This document shows positions 24,401 to 32,408 of a stretch of DNA of 64,000 nt, piece after piece. The notes beneath the pieces are model-generated. The model ran no database searches, was not told the origin of the DNA, and worked only from the letters and a program-made list of their open reading frames with translations. Position 1 is the stretch's first letter. Every line of letters starts with the position of its first letter. The DNA comes from Forficula auricularia (taxonomy: Eukaryota; Arthropoda; Insecta; Dermaptera; Forficulidae), in the NCBI GenBank assembly GCA_024734495.1, contig JALMQS010000066.1:5175490-5239489 (forward strand). The letters are read 5' to 3'. Both the position numbers and the translations under genes were made by a program.

Positions 24401-27003
24401 TAAAAAAAAAAGTTCGTTCAGAAGATTAGCTTTAAATATATACCCCCAAATTCTGTTTTTACACGATAAATAGGTTTTTGAAGAATAAGTGTAAAAAGAT
24501 TAATCTATGGAAATATGAAGGGTTAGTAGTTCTAGACTTAACAAATGGGCAAAACAATAATATAATAAACCAAATGGTATTTCACGTTACAATATTATTA
24601 TATATTTTTTTTATCAATTAAACAACGATTTTTAATATAATTTCAAATCTTCTAATTCTAATTTTTTCAAAAATCAATACTTTAAATAAATCACAAGTTA
24701 AAATTAAAAAACATCTTTAATTCATTGAAATAAAGTTTTGTTTTATTTAAGATTTTTTTCAAGTCCTAATTCAAAATGTAATCGAAAACGATTACATACG
24801 GGCGATTCTCCCAGAAAAATTCTTAGAATTTAAATAGAATTCGGGGAGTAGCGTCACTGCTTCAGCATCGCGGAATAAAAATTTGACTGGCTAAAATCCG
24901 GCTCCTTCACTATCACTCAGAGGCGTAGCCACGGGGGGGGGGGGGGGGTCAGCCCTCTCCATTAATTGCTGAAAAATATTTTTTTTCCTAGGATCGTTTG
25001 GTGTGGTGTGGGTATACCAAATCTAAGTTTACGACCTCGAAAGTGTCGGGGACAGCTTTTGGTGGCCGAAAAACCTCGAAATTTTCTGACTTTTTCCACT
25101 TTTGCGCTTAAAACTGGAAAACACTCCATATTTTGTAAATAACCTTCCTATAATAAATTAATCAGAACAAAATTTCGCGTCGATTAAAAAAAATGCAAAA
25201 GTAGATCAATTTTTTATGGGGATCCAAAAAACAGCCCCCAGGATCACTTTTGAATATCCCAAAAACTCGCACTTTTTTCGATTTTTTCTCATTTTTGACC
25301 ATGAAGGAACACGTTTCCTACAAAGACCACTGTATATATTTTTAAACTAGATTAAATTTTCTACAATTTAAACATAGTTTCATCTTAATTAAATAATTGG
25401 ATAATAATAATCCGTGCCGCAATATGGTTGAAGTTTTGAAAAGCTGCAATTTTTTGCATCGCGAGATTTTGTTGACTTGAACGTTTAGTTGGATCACTTT
25501 ATTGATAAAACTCTTAGATTTATAAATATCCAGCATTTTCCATGACACTTTTGAGGATTCGGATCATACATATCCTGTCCGGAAAATGCTGGATATCTAT
25601 AAATCTGTTTTTAATCGTATGTTTCCTACATTTGATTCAATCGCGAATCAAATATAGGTGATTTTTGTCAAATATTGAGTGAAAATAATATCTGAACTTA
25701 TATATTTCTAACTTGAAATAATGATGTTAAATAAATTTATAATTTTTCTCATTAATATATCAAAGAATAATTAACATATTAACAAGAATTGTTTTGATCG
25801 CGCTCTTTGATATATTAATGAGAAAAATTATAAATTTATTTAACATCATTATTTCAAGTTAGAAATATATAAGTTCAGATATTATTTTCACTCAATATTT
25901 GACAAAAATCACCTACATTTGATTCGCGATTGAATCAAATGTAGGAAACATACGATTAATTAATGGCAAGCAACTAACATACATGCTAATAGATCGGGCG
26001 CTCTGGACTGGGAGATTGAATATATAACATCTTAGATTTCAAATTCATTTGGTGATCCATCCGAGTGTCATGCGGGCTATATGCAAAATGACGTTGGATT
26101 GTAGCTAAATGGATCATATCTTTTTCTCTCTTGGTCCAGACTTAAGACTCCGCAGACTCCAATAGCTTCAACCGCAGTAGTCTCGCGATATATATATTTT
26201 TCAAAAAGCGCGATCAAAACAATTCTTGATAATATGTCAATTATTCTTTGATATATTAATGAGAAAAATTATAAATTTAAATCTGTTTTTGGATCCCCAT
26301 AAAAAATCCAACTACCCTTGCATTTTTTTAATCGACGCGAAATTGTGTGTGTCCCCTTTAATTTACTAAAGGACGGTTATTTACAAAATATGAACTGTTT
26401 TCGAGTTATAAGCGAAAAACTGGACAAAGTCCAGAAATTTCGAGGTTTTTCGGCCACCAAAAGTTGTCCCCCATACTTTCGAGGTCGCAAACTTAGATTT
26501 CGTATACTCACACCATACCAAACGATCCTAGAAAAAAATTTCCTGCAATTAATGTAATCTGAAGCCCCCCTACATACTGGGCTAATATGTTTAATTAAGA
26601 ATTACCTATGTTCTTTTTTAATTTATTGAAGTAGGTACCTATTTGTTTTAATAAAAAAAAACTCCCACTAAATATTTTGCTTTGAGGATTGACTCCCTCC
26701 CCCCTTAAAATTTTCTGGCTACGCCACAGTTAACACTACTAACAAATTATAAAATTAGCATAGTACATGCCCACTGGCTACATGGCTAAACGATATAGTA
26801 TTCGAGGACAACCAAATTAAAAAAAGAAATAAAAGGAATTTAAATTTAAAAAAATAATAATATCGCGTTAAAGAAAAGTACATATGGACTTACCCGCAAA
26901 TGATAACTCCGAAACATTGTGTAATAGCTGGGATGAGTTTTGCACCAATATCGTCAGAGCTCCCGGTTTCGTTCGACATATTTGAAATAATTGAGGAGCC
27001 CAT
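6237..27003 (-). CDS. Gpr155: GPR155/LYCHOS-type lysosomal cholesterol-signalling membrane protein, 14 exons
   Basis: CDS = complement of 26894-27003, 24096-24397, 21205-21536, 20303-20424, 20066-20231, 15624-15779, 15468-15551, 15193-15392, 12681-12820, 12478-12576, 11443-11696, 11207-11367, 9894-10034, 6237-6444. These sum to 2475 nt, 824 residues plus stop, near the roughly 870 of the human protein. Order of parts: PIN-like (auxin-carrier fold) transporter domain from FGVIICGYFAGR through FAIGYPI, NPIGF, FSGTALF and FATQYN; a second TM bundle (FDISIAG, KLLPHSIT, LPTLGVALII); a Cys-rich loop; two more TM segments ending in IFGLDPDIVFFP; then a DEP domain (FITHHRDKCIREI ... LVSWLVEIGLAHDRGE). 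In mammals the protein sits on lysosomes and links cholesterol to mTORC1; this role is taken from the family. TM1 keeps Pro and Tyr (IPAITQCFG...CGY) near residues implicated in sterol sensing, as I recall. All junctions keep frame; the donors of exons 2 and 8 are the least certain. Confidence 0.93.
6533..7785. mobile_element. Large fold-back element inside the 3'-most Gpr155 intron
   Basis: The outer arms (6533-6668, 7618-7785) and the inner arms (6718-7100, 7150-7540) are inverted copies around a short centre. The inner arm sequence recurs at 25.2-25.6, 36.7-37.1 and 37.8-38.2 kb. No coding capacity. Confidence 0.65.
8190..9160. mobile_element. Triple-nested fold-back with GCCAAGTTCG ends
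   Basis: Three pairs of inverted arms lie one inside or beside another: 8225-8335 with 9060-9150; 8335-8430 with 8520-8595; 8597-8750 with 8925-9045. GCCAAGTTCGGT occurs at the left end. A related copy lies at 51.66-52.06 kb. Confidence 0.55.
9230..9790. repeat. Dispersed copy of the 147-bp-unit family with its flank
   Basis: It contains the 'GAAAGTTTCGG ... CAAATTTCAGCATTCTAG' unit in antisense, then a stretch matching 49.98-50.25 kb in inverse order, ending CCCGAACTTGGCTGACACAC. Confidence 0.6.
9894..10034 (-). CDS. Gpr155: Gpr155 exon 13 (start of DEP domain)
   Basis: It reads WRRYRYGEITIKLKPYNELS, then HICEQFITHHRDKCIREISS, matching the family's FIHYHRDLCIRNIV. The acceptor is TTTTCTAG, the donor AAAAG|GTAATT. 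The Helitron at 10170-11133 fills most of the intron upstream. Confidence 0.92.
10170..11133 (-). mobile_element. Non-autonomous Helitron
   Basis: On the minus strand it starts TCTATATATATAAAATTAAG and ends with hairpin GGCCGCCGAAGGCGAGGCC, then TTGCAGCTAG, followed by a host T. These are Helitron hallmarks (5' TC, 3' hairpin plus CTAG, AT target). It includes a (CAGA)n stretch and a GC-rich 3' third. The long reading frames over 10114-10480 come from that biased sequence. No Rep/helicase. Confidence 0.75.
11207..11367 (-). CDS. Gpr155: Gpr155 exon 12 (last TM segments)
   Basis: It reads SIALNMWTMIMETISGIYVE then FGQPLLLFVIFGLDPDIVFF. The 75-nt intron before it (11368-11442) is a multiple of three and has no stop in frame, so retention would add 25 residues without a frameshift. 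Confidence 0.92.
11443..11696 (-). CDS. Gpr155: Gpr155 exon 11 (Cys-rich loop and TM)
   Basis: It runs from AIDSYGTSSPVARTQ through a Cys-rich stretch (CPERFCCPNAQNGIC) to RHQVLLILLLCSMFV. The acceptor is TTTTTTAG, the donor GTG|GTGAGA. It matches the family loop before LTRHVLLCLLLIIGLF. Confidence 0.92.
11730..12419. mobile_element. DNA element with TTTACCATACA-type ends
   Basis: The left end ACTTGACTTTCCCATACAA and the right end TGTATGGTAAAGTAAAA are inverted. The body has four diverged 90-100 bp units around GATTATGTATACAAAATTTG. It fills almost the entire intron between exons 10 and 11. A sister copy is at 18.14-18.84 kb. Confidence 0.55.
12478..12576 (-). CDS. Gpr155: Gpr155 exon 10
   Basis: It reads IHERNRRRLEKYIGLTDDIN to TRDSITTPLT, a hydrophilic loop. 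The acceptor TTTCCTTAG follows a strong pyrimidine tract; the donor is ACTG|GTAAAC. It is separated from exon 9 by a 104-nt intron. Confidence 0.88.
12681..12820 (-). CDS. Gpr155: Gpr155 exon 9
   Basis: It reads LPTLGVALIIIFENTNKLS through GIPQVAFTLVVLIFSFF, matching the family's IPALLVGVLLITG ... TTAVTLFCSIL. The acceptor is TTTTGTAG, the donor TTTT|GTAAGT. Confidence 0.9.
12950..13930. repeat. Mixed transposon scraps in an intron
   Basis: Holds TE-like pieces (GTGTAGCCAGAAAATTTTC at 13311-13329, also seen inverted at 26.7 kb), a run of 14 G near 13430, and a decayed Penelope tail at 13835-13925 (ATGAAGAAATTCTCCCGAAA). Confidence 0.4.
14285..15091 (+). mobile_element. Mariner (mauritiana/Mos1-like) deletion derivative
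   Basis: TIRs GGTGTACAAATAAGTTTCCG / ...ACATATTTGTACACC, with TA on each side (14283-84, 15092-93). It is about 0.8 kb versus about 1.3 kb for complete elements, so roughly 0.5 kb of the transposase gene is missing. Confidence 0.9.
14455..15035 (+). pseudogene. Broken mariner transposase
   Basis: It starts MSSFEPNKRHFRELLIYFLN but hits a stop after Tyr21. Pieces in other frames follow: QPISHRLKSLGMIQKQGNWV, PYELTPRNIERRF, then LETLNWEVLPH and HLFRSMAHSLSEQHS, and finally a worn ERWENVVASDGQYI-like end. The helix-turn-helix part and the catalytic block between RRF and LETL are mostly deleted. It lies in an intron of Gpr155 on the opposite strand. Confidence 0.85.
15193..15392 (-). CDS. Gpr155: Gpr155 exon 8
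   Basis: It reads LISSISLLLWSIFDANHNWK to SMKYSTILQLIAI. The acceptor is CTTCTTAG. Two GT sites lie at the 3' end: GTAACA (after 15189) has the better consensus but breaks the frame to exon 9, while GTGGGT (after 15193) keeps it. I chose the latter. Confidence 0.82.
15468..15551 (-). CDS. Gpr155: Gpr155 exon 7
   Basis: It has 28 codons, LWLIVIYILNGKYKLLPHSI through TLIIVQ, equal to the family's LIWSLAILLLSKKYKQLPHM region. The acceptor is CTTTTAG, the donor CAG|GTATGT; phase 0 on both sides. Confidence 0.92.
15624..15779 (-). CDS. Gpr155: Gpr155 exon 6 (linker between the two membrane domains)
   Basis: It reads VASSMVMCTFFSAPLMYISA through FAFDISIAGILVC, 52 codons, phase 0 at both ends. The acceptor is TTTTCAG, the donor TGT|GTAAGT. 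The intron before it (15780-20065, 4.3 kb) holds hAT pieces, an LTR and a Penelope fold-back. Confidence 0.93.
16016..16438. mobile_element. Short hAT-like MITE
   Basis: Ends CAGGGACGGTGGAAC and GTTCCGCCGTGCTTG are imperfect inverted repeats. The flanks GTAAGCAT (16008-16015) and ATAAGCAT (16439-16446) fit an 8-bp duplication with one change. It contains a long T run followed by G runs. Confidence 0.65.
16448..16940. mobile_element. hAT-like MITE, 'GCGGCCC' type
   Basis: CCCAACCCGCGGACCGCATG at the left and GCGGCCCGTGTAAGCC ... GGATCCCTG at the right match the widespread hAT MITEs with GC-rich ends. The left terminus is worn. A fragment of a similar end is seen at 17195-17275. Confidence 0.5.
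17372..17941 (+). repeat. Long terminal repeat of an LTR retrotransposon
   Basis: It begins TGTTGCGGTCCC and ends AAACGCAACA; TGTTGC/GCAACA are inverted. It holds CTATATAAC (17692) and AATAAAC (17866) as possible promoter and poly(A) elements. The flanks do not match, and non-LTR sequence (GCTAATTACGGCGGCG...) continues to about 18110, so this is a 5' LTR with a truncated interior rather than a solo LTR. No gag or pol coding is left. Confidence 0.6.
18142..18838. mobile_element. Second copy of the TTTACCATACA-end element
   Basis: Left CACTTGACTTAACCATACAA, right ACTGTATGGTAAAGTAAAAA. The body matches 11.73-12.42 kb (GATTATGTATACAAAATTTG units). Confidence 0.55.
19528..19582 (-). ncRNA. Hammerhead-like ribozyme core
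   Basis: CUGAAGA, helix II GCC(C)/GGC, GAAACGUU, then UUAUUCAGGG, which pairs with GCCCAAUAA just 5' of the core. It has an intact CUGANGA/GAAA core and the self-complementary ACGU. Confidence 0.65.
19685..19740 (+). ncRNA. Hammerhead-like ribozyme core
   Basis: CUGAAGA, U, GGCC / GGCC, GAAACGUU, then UUAUUCAGGG. UUA pairs with UAA and GGG with CCC of the upstream AGCCCAAUUAA, giving a helix I with an internal loop. Confidence 0.7.
20066..20231 (-). CDS. Gpr155: Gpr155 exon 5 (end of transporter domain)
   Basis: It reads LMMPLITREVVSLLHTGGNE, then FGFLYGTIPTAAGVFVFATQ and YNLHVDL. These match the family's REMVELL ... FLYGVFPVAPGVAIFATQFN. The acceptor is TTCTAG, the donor TTG|GTAATA. Confidence 0.92.
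20303..20424 (-). CDS. Gpr155: Gpr155 exon 4 (FSGTALF segment)
   Basis: It reads VLGSAFSGTALFVLGLRMVGK, the counterpart of the family's FSGSALFYLGLTMVGK. The acceptor is TTTAG, the donor TT|GTAAGT. Its last two bases join the first base of exon 5 to code Leu. Confidence 0.92.
20481..21183. mobile_element. TTAA-target element with GGTAGTTGTTTC ends
   Basis: Starts GGTAGTTGTTTCACC after TTAA (20477-20480) and ends ACGAAACAACTACC before TTGA (a worn TTAA). It lies in a Gpr155 intron. It shares a short minus-strand coding remnant (YKGRFIKQKVLN... in the sister copies) with 29.1-29.6 and 55.9-56.8 kb. Confidence 0.65.
21205..21536 (-). CDS. Gpr155: Gpr155 exon 3 (transporter domain, middle)
   Basis: The acceptor TTACAG is followed by NALYSKSHPDYANYLYLVAP and NPIGFTLMELG. 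A charged cytosolic loop rich in Ser, Glu and Arg (QRRRARLRIL) leads into the TM segment VFLHPVVLMTALGIMANF. The donor CAG|GTAAAA is after 21205. The junction to exon 4 is phase 0. Confidence 0.9.
21770..21880 (-). repeat. End fragment of the ACTTTATCCAA-family element
   Basis: Matches the right end of the copies at 42.3-42.9 and 55.2-55.8 kb in antisense (TTCAATGCGAAGCAGTATTG ... GGTAAAGACTACGGAACC). Confidence 0.55.
21955..22756 (-). repeat. Helitron-derived fragments
   Basis: Sequence of the kind found inside the Helitrons at 10.2 and 33.4 kb (ATCACATCCTCTACAACTTT, TTTGCCGTAG, TGTACAGACAAAA) occurs in two diverged blocks. Terminal signatures are missing. Confidence 0.55.
22757..23002. mobile_element. 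Pogo/Tigger-like MITE
   Basis: AACCTCATTTATCCGGA at the left is mirrored by TCCGGATAAACGAGGTT at the right, with TATCCGGA motifs inside. These ends are typical of Tc1/mariner-superfamily Tigger elements. Confidence 0.6.
23045..23966 (+). mobile_element. Rearranged mariner-superfamily element with 230-bp inverted ends
   Basis: The first about 230 bp (23050-23280) are an inverted copy of the last about 230 bp (23732-23962), including the 3' end of the coding region. TAGGGTGTTTTTTTA and TAAAAAAAACACTCC at the ends suggest TA targets. It sits in the intron between Gpr155 exons 2 and 3. Confidence 0.75.
23141..23866 (+). pseudogene. Chimeric mariner-like DDE transposase lacking its first Asp
   Basis: The frame is open for 241 residues. 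Residues 1-47 are translated from the inverted 3' end and mean nothing. From GYVNKQNCRIWSEENPHETL onward it is a real transposase: LTVWCALWAGGVIGPYFF, the second catalytic Asp in LWFQQDGATCHTAH, and the third in WPPRSCDLTPLDYFLWGYVK, ending RASRGGHMPEIIFKH. The breakpoint lies just after the place where the first Asp (usually SDEAHF) should be, so both this Asp and the DNA-binding N-terminus are gone. The protein cannot be active. Overlapping frames on both strands reflect the inverted duplication. Confidence 0.85.
24096..24397 (-). CDS. Gpr155: Gpr155 exon 2 (transporter TM2-TM5, GYPI signature)
   Basis: The acceptor is TTTTATAG. The exon reads YFAGRMRLITEIDSRG through FATMSNDFAIGYPIV. The 3' end is ambiguous because GTAAATGCTCTTTACT occurs both here (24096-24111) and at the start of exon 3. 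The end chosen (donor GTTTGA after 24096) is the only canonical GT-AG choice that keeps frame with exon 3, and it duplicates about five residues (VNALYLNALY). A splice at the end of GYPI (24112) would need a non-canonical site. Confidence 0.8.
24907..26735. mobile_element. Large fold-back element flanked by GTGGC(G)TAGCC motifs
   Basis: Left arm 24915-25605 and right arm 26283-26730 share inverted sequence (CTAGGATCGTTTGGTRTGGT, CGACCTCGAAAGTGT, TATGGGGATCC). It is interrupted by the nested element at 25610-26275. A related copy lies at 36.43-38.19 kb. Confidence 0.65.
25610..26278. mobile_element. Nested fold-back with 160-bp arms
   Basis: Arms 25615-25780 and 25805-25965 are almost perfect inverted copies (ATCGTATGTTTCCTAC outside). 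A third partial copy follows at 26200-26278. It splits the surrounding element at AAATCTGTTTTT. Confidence 0.65.
26894..27003 (-). CDS. Gpr155: Gpr155 exon 1 (start codon, N-terminus and TM1)
   Basis: The ATG is at 27003-27001 and the reading starts MGSSIISNMSNETGSSDD, then enters TM1 (AKLIPAITQCFGVIICG). NMS and NET are possible N-glycosylation sites before TM1, as in the family. The donor is GGGTAAGT (G of GT at 26893). The exon ends with two bases of a Gly codon that exon 2 completes to give CGYFAGR, a family signature. Confidence 0.9.
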
Positions 27004-27011
27004 TTTGTCTT

Positions 27012-27016
27012 TCTAC
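27012..27016 (-). promoter_or_regulatory. Possible 3' splice site just upstream of the Gpr155 ATG
   Basis: On the minus strand CTTTGTAG precedes AAAGACAAA-ATG, so the start codon may lie 9 nt inside a second exon, with a non-coding first exon further right (above 27.1 kb). I could not place that first exon or a promoter with confidence. Confidence 0.35.
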
Positions 27017-27019
27017 AAA

Positions 27020-27880
27020 GAATGAAATGGTTTTATTAAAGTTCAAACATGCCAAGAATTTCATTAAGGCAAATCAAATGATAAAGGAAATCAATAAGGC
27101 TTTCCCCCCAGACATATGGCAAGCAGATAAGCATTTTAGTAATAGGGAAAAATAGTATGGTAAAGTGGTTGTTGACTTCAAGAAAAGACTCTACCTATGC
27201 AAGTAAGCAAATAAATTAAATGAATAGTCCAAAGTCTAGATAAATACTTGACCGGTAAAAACCTAATAAATTAAAAAATGTATTTCAGGTAAAGCAAATT
27301 ATTTTGATTATATAACACACTAGTTGTTCCGAGCTCTCTCTCAACTATTAGGCTCTCCGGGCGGCGTCTCGGGATGCCCAAAATATCATGCCTGTCCAGT
27401 TTAATTATAATTCTATAAATCTTTATTTCTCGACCTGCTTAGAGGCACAAGTCCTCGGTGGCTAGGTCCTCCAAACATCAATACAATCTAGCTACAATAC
27501 ATTAATAAACATCAATACAAATTAATTACAACAATTTAACAAAAAAAAAAAAAGAAGAAAAAAAATAGAAATGTATGCTCATTAACAAATAACATGACCA
27601 TAGATTTCCATCAAAAGACAAAAAGTAATTTAAAAATTCCGCGCAAAAACCCGAAAATTCTAAATTGAATTTATGCTGACTACGCAACTCTCTGATAAGA
27701 GAGCCTAAACTAAAATATAATCCAAAAAGTGTAAGAGCTTTCTGGAGATATTATACTCGTATGTTGGCTTAATTAAGGTCAATTTTTGATTGAAATGAAC
27801 TTTGTATTTATAATTTACTTAGTTTTAACGATTTATCATAAGATAAATATATTATTTTAATGATGTTAATTTAAGGTTTT
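27020..27880. other. Upstream of Gpr155: no feature supported
   Basis: A GC-richer stretch at 27335-27390 (CCGGGCGGCGTCTCGGG) might be a non-coding first exon or promoter of Gpr155, but I see no TATA box or clear donor. Confidence 0.3.
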
Positions 27881-27935
27881 AAATAAGTAGGTTATAATGA
27901 AAGGCAGTCCAAATTATTTAAATTTTTTATTCAAA

Positions 27936-27975
27936 TTCCATTTCGGAGACCTTTTCTCTCCTTCTTCAGGAGTAA
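27936..27975 (-). ncRNA. Decayed hammerhead-like core
   Basis: CUGAAGA, GGAGA/UCUCC helix II and GAAA are present, but a small deletion changed ACGUCGG into AUGG, which removes helix III and the cleavage site. Confidence 0.5.
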
Positions 27976-28164
27976 TGAATAGTTATTGATGGGTGAGTAT
28001 AACTCAGCTCCCATTTATCTCTCTTTCAGTAATAACAACAATATTACAATACTTTTTACCATTATTTCATAAGTGTACTTAGTAAAGTATTGTAATATTG
28101 TTCTTATCACTGAAAAGAGAGACAAATGGGATCCGAGTTATACTCACCCATCAATAACTATTCA

Positions 28165-28208
28165 TTACCCTGAAGAAAGAGAGAAAAGGTCTCCGAAACG
28201 TCGGAATT
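28165..28208 (+). ncRNA. Hammerhead-like ribozyme core
   Basis: ACC-CUGAAGA, helix II GAGA/UCUC, GAAACGUC, then GG pairing with CC before the core. The base at the expected cut site is C. Confidence 0.6.
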
Positions 28209-28539
28209 TGATTAAAAATTTAAATAATTTGGACTGCCTTCATTATAACCTACTTATTTCGCTTACCAGTCCGTCTTTCTAAAAAAATAAATAAATTTAA
28301 AGTTTTAAATACAGATCATTTTTAAAAATTGTTTGTCCCCTCCAGGAAAAAGTTATAACGCCACTCGAGGATCCTGATTAGCTAAAGCTCACCTTATATT
28401 TAATTCAATCTGCAGTATATAAAAATGATGAGGGTACAAAAAAATAATAATAAATATTTACCTATATTGAAAAGAAAAATTAATTATTGATTGTTTTAAT
28501 ATAATAAAAAATATACAAATCTTTATAAAACAATCTTGG

Positions 28540-28805
28540 AACGTTTATTTTGAAACTAGACGTTTCAGGAGAAATTCTCCCTTTATCAATAGAATTTTTT
28601 TTTAAATTGAAAAAAGAAAAAAAAGTTGTTTTCGCTAATGTTTCGAGGGTTGTTTTCGAAACATCAGCGAAAACAACTTTTTTCTTTTTTCAATATTTTA
28701 AAAAAATGTCTATTGATAAAGAGAGTATTTCTCCTGAAACGTCTAGTTTCAAAATAAACGTTCCAAGATTGTTTTATAAAGATTTGTATTTTTTTATATA
28801 CCTAT
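28540..28805. mobile_element. Worn Penelope-like fold-back
   Basis: GAAACTAGACGTTTCAGGAG at the left and its inverse at 28722-28750 frame a T/A-rich centre. The hammerhead core has lost C3 and G8. Related tails: 13835-13925, 36020-36100. Confidence 0.45.
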
Positions 28806-29092
28806 AGCTAGGAATTTAATTTTAGTTTCTACCCCTATAATAATAGAAAAGCTATTCAATTTACCTCTATAAAAGGGATAATATTTTAGCACAAACTTCA
28901 TACATATTTACGAAAAGGGGACATTCATAAAATACCTCACGTAAAATTTCGCCTTTTTGGACCCATCCCCTCCCCCCTTAACAAATATAACGTCACAAAA
29001 GCTAGACCCCCTATAATAAAATTTAAAAAACCAACCAGTTAAGAAAAAAATTAAAATAAAATTGATCAACTGCGAACGTTCGTTTCCTTAAA

Positions 29093-29619
29093 CAGGATAT
29101 CGGAAAGTTTACATACATATTTAATTATTATTCAGAAAATCTTCTTACCAGTGTTATAAAAAACTAAACCAACATTAAACAATAACTAATACATTTTTTA
29201 AGAAAATTTTAATTCATAGTTACAACACAGTTTCTGAGATAATAATGAAAAATGTGTAATGAAAAATTTTCACTAAAAACAAGCTGGCAACAACGTATAT
29301 ATTTAACCTAAAAAGTGGATTAACTTTAGTACTTTTTTGACGTTTTTTCGCTTCAGCCATTGTCGCAACAGCTTTTAATCGTTTATTAAGAACTTTTTGT
29401 TTAATAAATCGACCTTTATAATATATTTTATCTGTCATTTCTATGATAAAAATATTCAAGCTCGGACAATGTTGCCAGATTTATCAAACGAGCACGGGAT
29501 TGGCTAGTAGTGGTACATAAACAGCAAAAAGTTTTGGGCTTATGAATTATAAATCCTTATTGTCTCTTCTATATACTCTAGCATTAACTTTTTGCTAGTA
29601 TTGTCGCGAAACAACTACT
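29093..29619. mobile_element. TTAA-target element, 5'-truncated copy
   Basis: It begins at ACAGGATATCGGAAAGTTTA and ends CGCGAAACAACTACT before TTAA (29620-29623). On the minus strand it codes MTDKIYYKGRFIKQKVLNKR, LKAVATMAEAKKRQKST then KVN, the best preserved form of the short coding remnant of this family. It may be the start of a transposase, perhaps of Mutator-like type; I cannot confirm that. Confidence 0.6.
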
Positions 29620-29623
29620 TTAA

Positions 29624-30264
29624 GTTTATTCAAAAAAACCTTTATAAATAAAATAAATATTTTTGTGGAAGTTTGTATAATTGGGACATTTCTATTAATG
29701 AAATTTAGGAAAGCTTCCAGGAGATCTCTCTCCAGATTCAAGAGTACATATTTGTAACAGGATTGAAATTGTATTGGTTTCATAAATAGCAAAGAATATT
29801 TCCAATTTACTTTTTTATAGAAATCGCAAAAAACAAAAAAAATTGTCCTAGAAGAGAAATCATCTAGAACGGAAAAATCAGCGAGGCTTGGTTAAAAATT
29901 TCAACTTGATGTTACGTTAATTTTTATGTCTCTCTCTCTTTCGCACAGGAAATAAGATCGCTAAAATCACTGGACTCTTGGACTCTTTTAAGATACATTT
30001 TCATGCACCCATGCATACCTACTATGCAATCAAGGTCTAATAAATTATCCCTTTTTATACTTAGTAATCTTGATGTTTCGTTTCCAATCGTTTTTTTTTA
30101 TGGTAATTGTTAGTTTTTATCTTTTTATTCAAAGTCTAGCTATATCATTTGTACCTATATATCTAAAAATGTCTATGAAGCTCATTGAGATCAAATAATC
30201 TCAGAGCAAAAATAAAACTTTCTATCTATCTCTCCTTCATCTCTGTGTGGGTTTACCTATTTTG
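29624..30264. other. No feature supported
   Basis: AT-rich, with short unrelated frames only. Confidence 0.4.
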
Positions 30265-30266
30265 TA

Positions 30267-31382
30267 CCGGGTGATTCAATAAGGGTGACGAGGTACCGTA
30301 TCTCAGGAACTAAGAATCGTAGAAGTTTGGGAAAAAATCCTTCAGAGGAAATTGAGTTTTCAATTTTTTTTTTAAGTTTCGTAGTCAAGCATGCCATGGA
30401 CAAATAAAAAAACAGTTTAAAACTTTGTTCTTATTTTCATTTAATCACAACAATAATGATAATAACGCTTTTTCCTAATGCTTTTCTGTGTCGCCTGTGA
30501 GTAGGTATTAAATTTCAAAAATGTCTAATTTCTTAGAAGGCCGTGAAAGACTTGGTTGACAGTTTCTATGGAAACAGCGATTTTTCACAAATAGATGTTA
30601 ATGTTGTAATTGTTATTTTATTGTTTGTTATGTTATATCATTATTGTTGTGATTAGATAGAAAATAAGAACAAAGTTTTAAACTGTTTTTTTATTTGTCC
30701 ATGGCATGCTTGACTACGAAACTTAAAAAAAATTGAAAACTCAATTACCTATTTTGTTTCTTTAATAAATTAGTTAATAAAATATTCTTTAAGCAATAAC
30801 TGTTAAACGAATGGAGATATCGACATGCGGTTTGAACATATTTTGTTGCAAATTTGATCTACTTTCTGAATCTAATAAAATAATTATACGGTTCCATTTA
30901 AGATTTCGGAGCAAAATTAATAAAACGTTTAACTTTATAAAACACGCCCCTTAGCGAAGGCGGCAAGAACTAGAATGGCATGGATGTTTTTTTATTTTAT
31001 TCACCAAACCTTCCTTTCTTGAACCAGACCTTGTTAACAAATTTCCGTTAAGTCAAACTTAAGTTATAGACACTAGAGTCCATAAAAGTTTAGCGTCCCC
31101 TCCCGCCTTTATTTTACGTCCTACAATAAAAAGTCATTTATCAAAAAGATGGACTATTATGGTGGCATTAAGTGAGACTAAACTTATATTGGAAAATTTT
31201 CGAGAAAATTGCATTTTTTATACGATCGAAGCTATTTAGCCACCTAGCGGTGGACGTATGAACTTAAAAAATATTTCCAGTAATTTTTCTTGGCCGATTT
31301 CCTCTGAAGGATTTTTTCCCAAACTTGTACGATTATTAATTCCTGAGATACGGCACCTCGTCACCCTTATTGAATCACCCGG
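30267..31382. mobile_element. MITE with CCGGGTGATTCAATAAGGGT ends and TA target
   Basis: The inverted ends run about 75 bp on each side (30267-30350, 31288-31382) with TA outside. Inside, a second inverted pair (30352-30460, 30625-30745) shows another element nested in it. Confidence 0.75.
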
Positions 31383-31484
31383 TACATTTAAAGAATTATA
31401 CTTGAACCAATAATTACGAAATCTTAAATTTAGAGGTTTTGAAAAAATTAAGAAAATAACGAGAGCGATTAAAAAAGTAGAGTA

Positions 31485-32406
31485 CACTGAAAGAAACGAT
31501 ATATTTATAGTTAAGAAATCATATTTGATATGAATAGATGGTGAAGTTAATTATGGCCAAATCGATCTCTGTTCAATATAAATAAATGATATAGTACGTA
31601 TTTTAAGTATTCTCATATTTTTGGAGCAACTCTAGATATATTAATAGTTAAGATGCCGCTATTCGAACCAAGCACCAATAAGTAAATTATGAAAATATTG
31701 TTATTTGAGTAAAATAGTGGAATAGTTAAATTTAATAGTTGGATATTTAAATGGAATAATACGTAATTACGACAAGAAATGATATAAACTTGAATATTTT
31801 TTATTTATAATAAATATATGTATTTCTGACTAGAAGATGAGTATATTCATTTGATGTAGAATCTATATTCAATCAAATGAATTATATAAATATTTATTTT
31901 AATTATTCATTTGGTTGAATTAATTAGATAAAAATTTGAATTAATTATTATATTTGATGTAAGGTACAAGGCAAATCTAATTTTAATATATAATAATATT
32001 TCTTATAATCTTATAGTAGATTTAAAAAAAAAAAACAGTTAATAATGTAAACAAAAATTTTTGTTAATTTTTTTTTAATATCTTATTTATTATGATATCA
32101 CAATTTGGAGAAAATCTAAGTCATTTTATAATAAAAAAAAACATTCGTTTCGATATAATAAGAGGTTTCACTAGAAGTAAACAAGTCATTCAATTGATAT
32201 TAAGAGATATCTAATAGAATAATATAGATCACTCAAGTATATAATATATTTAGATTAAATATTTAAAAATTTGGTCATATTTGGAATGATTTCGAGATTT
32301 CGATATATCTTGATTATTAATAAAATATCTTTGGAATAAATAAGAGCTCATTAAAAATGCTCAACTCTATCAATATATTTATTATAAAGAAGTTGTTTTT
32401 TCAGTG
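31485..32406. mobile_element. AT-rich MITE with CACTGAAA ends and TA target
   Basis: CACTGAAAGAAACGA at the left and GTTGTTTTTTCAGTG at the right, flanked by TA (31483-84, 32407-08). It has no coding frame. Confidence 0.6.
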
Positions 32407-32408
32407 TA

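Larger units (their letters stand above)
27881..28260. mobile_element. Penelope-like tail pair in fold-back arrangement
   Basis: Arms 27881-28061 and 28083-28260 are inverted copies with a 20-bp centre; each carries a hammerhead-type core. The 69-codon frame 28073-28282 is an accident of the arm. Confidence 0.65.

Noticed and set aside
24125..24403. 92-codon plus-strand frame
   Set aside because: Antisense of Gpr155 exon 2.
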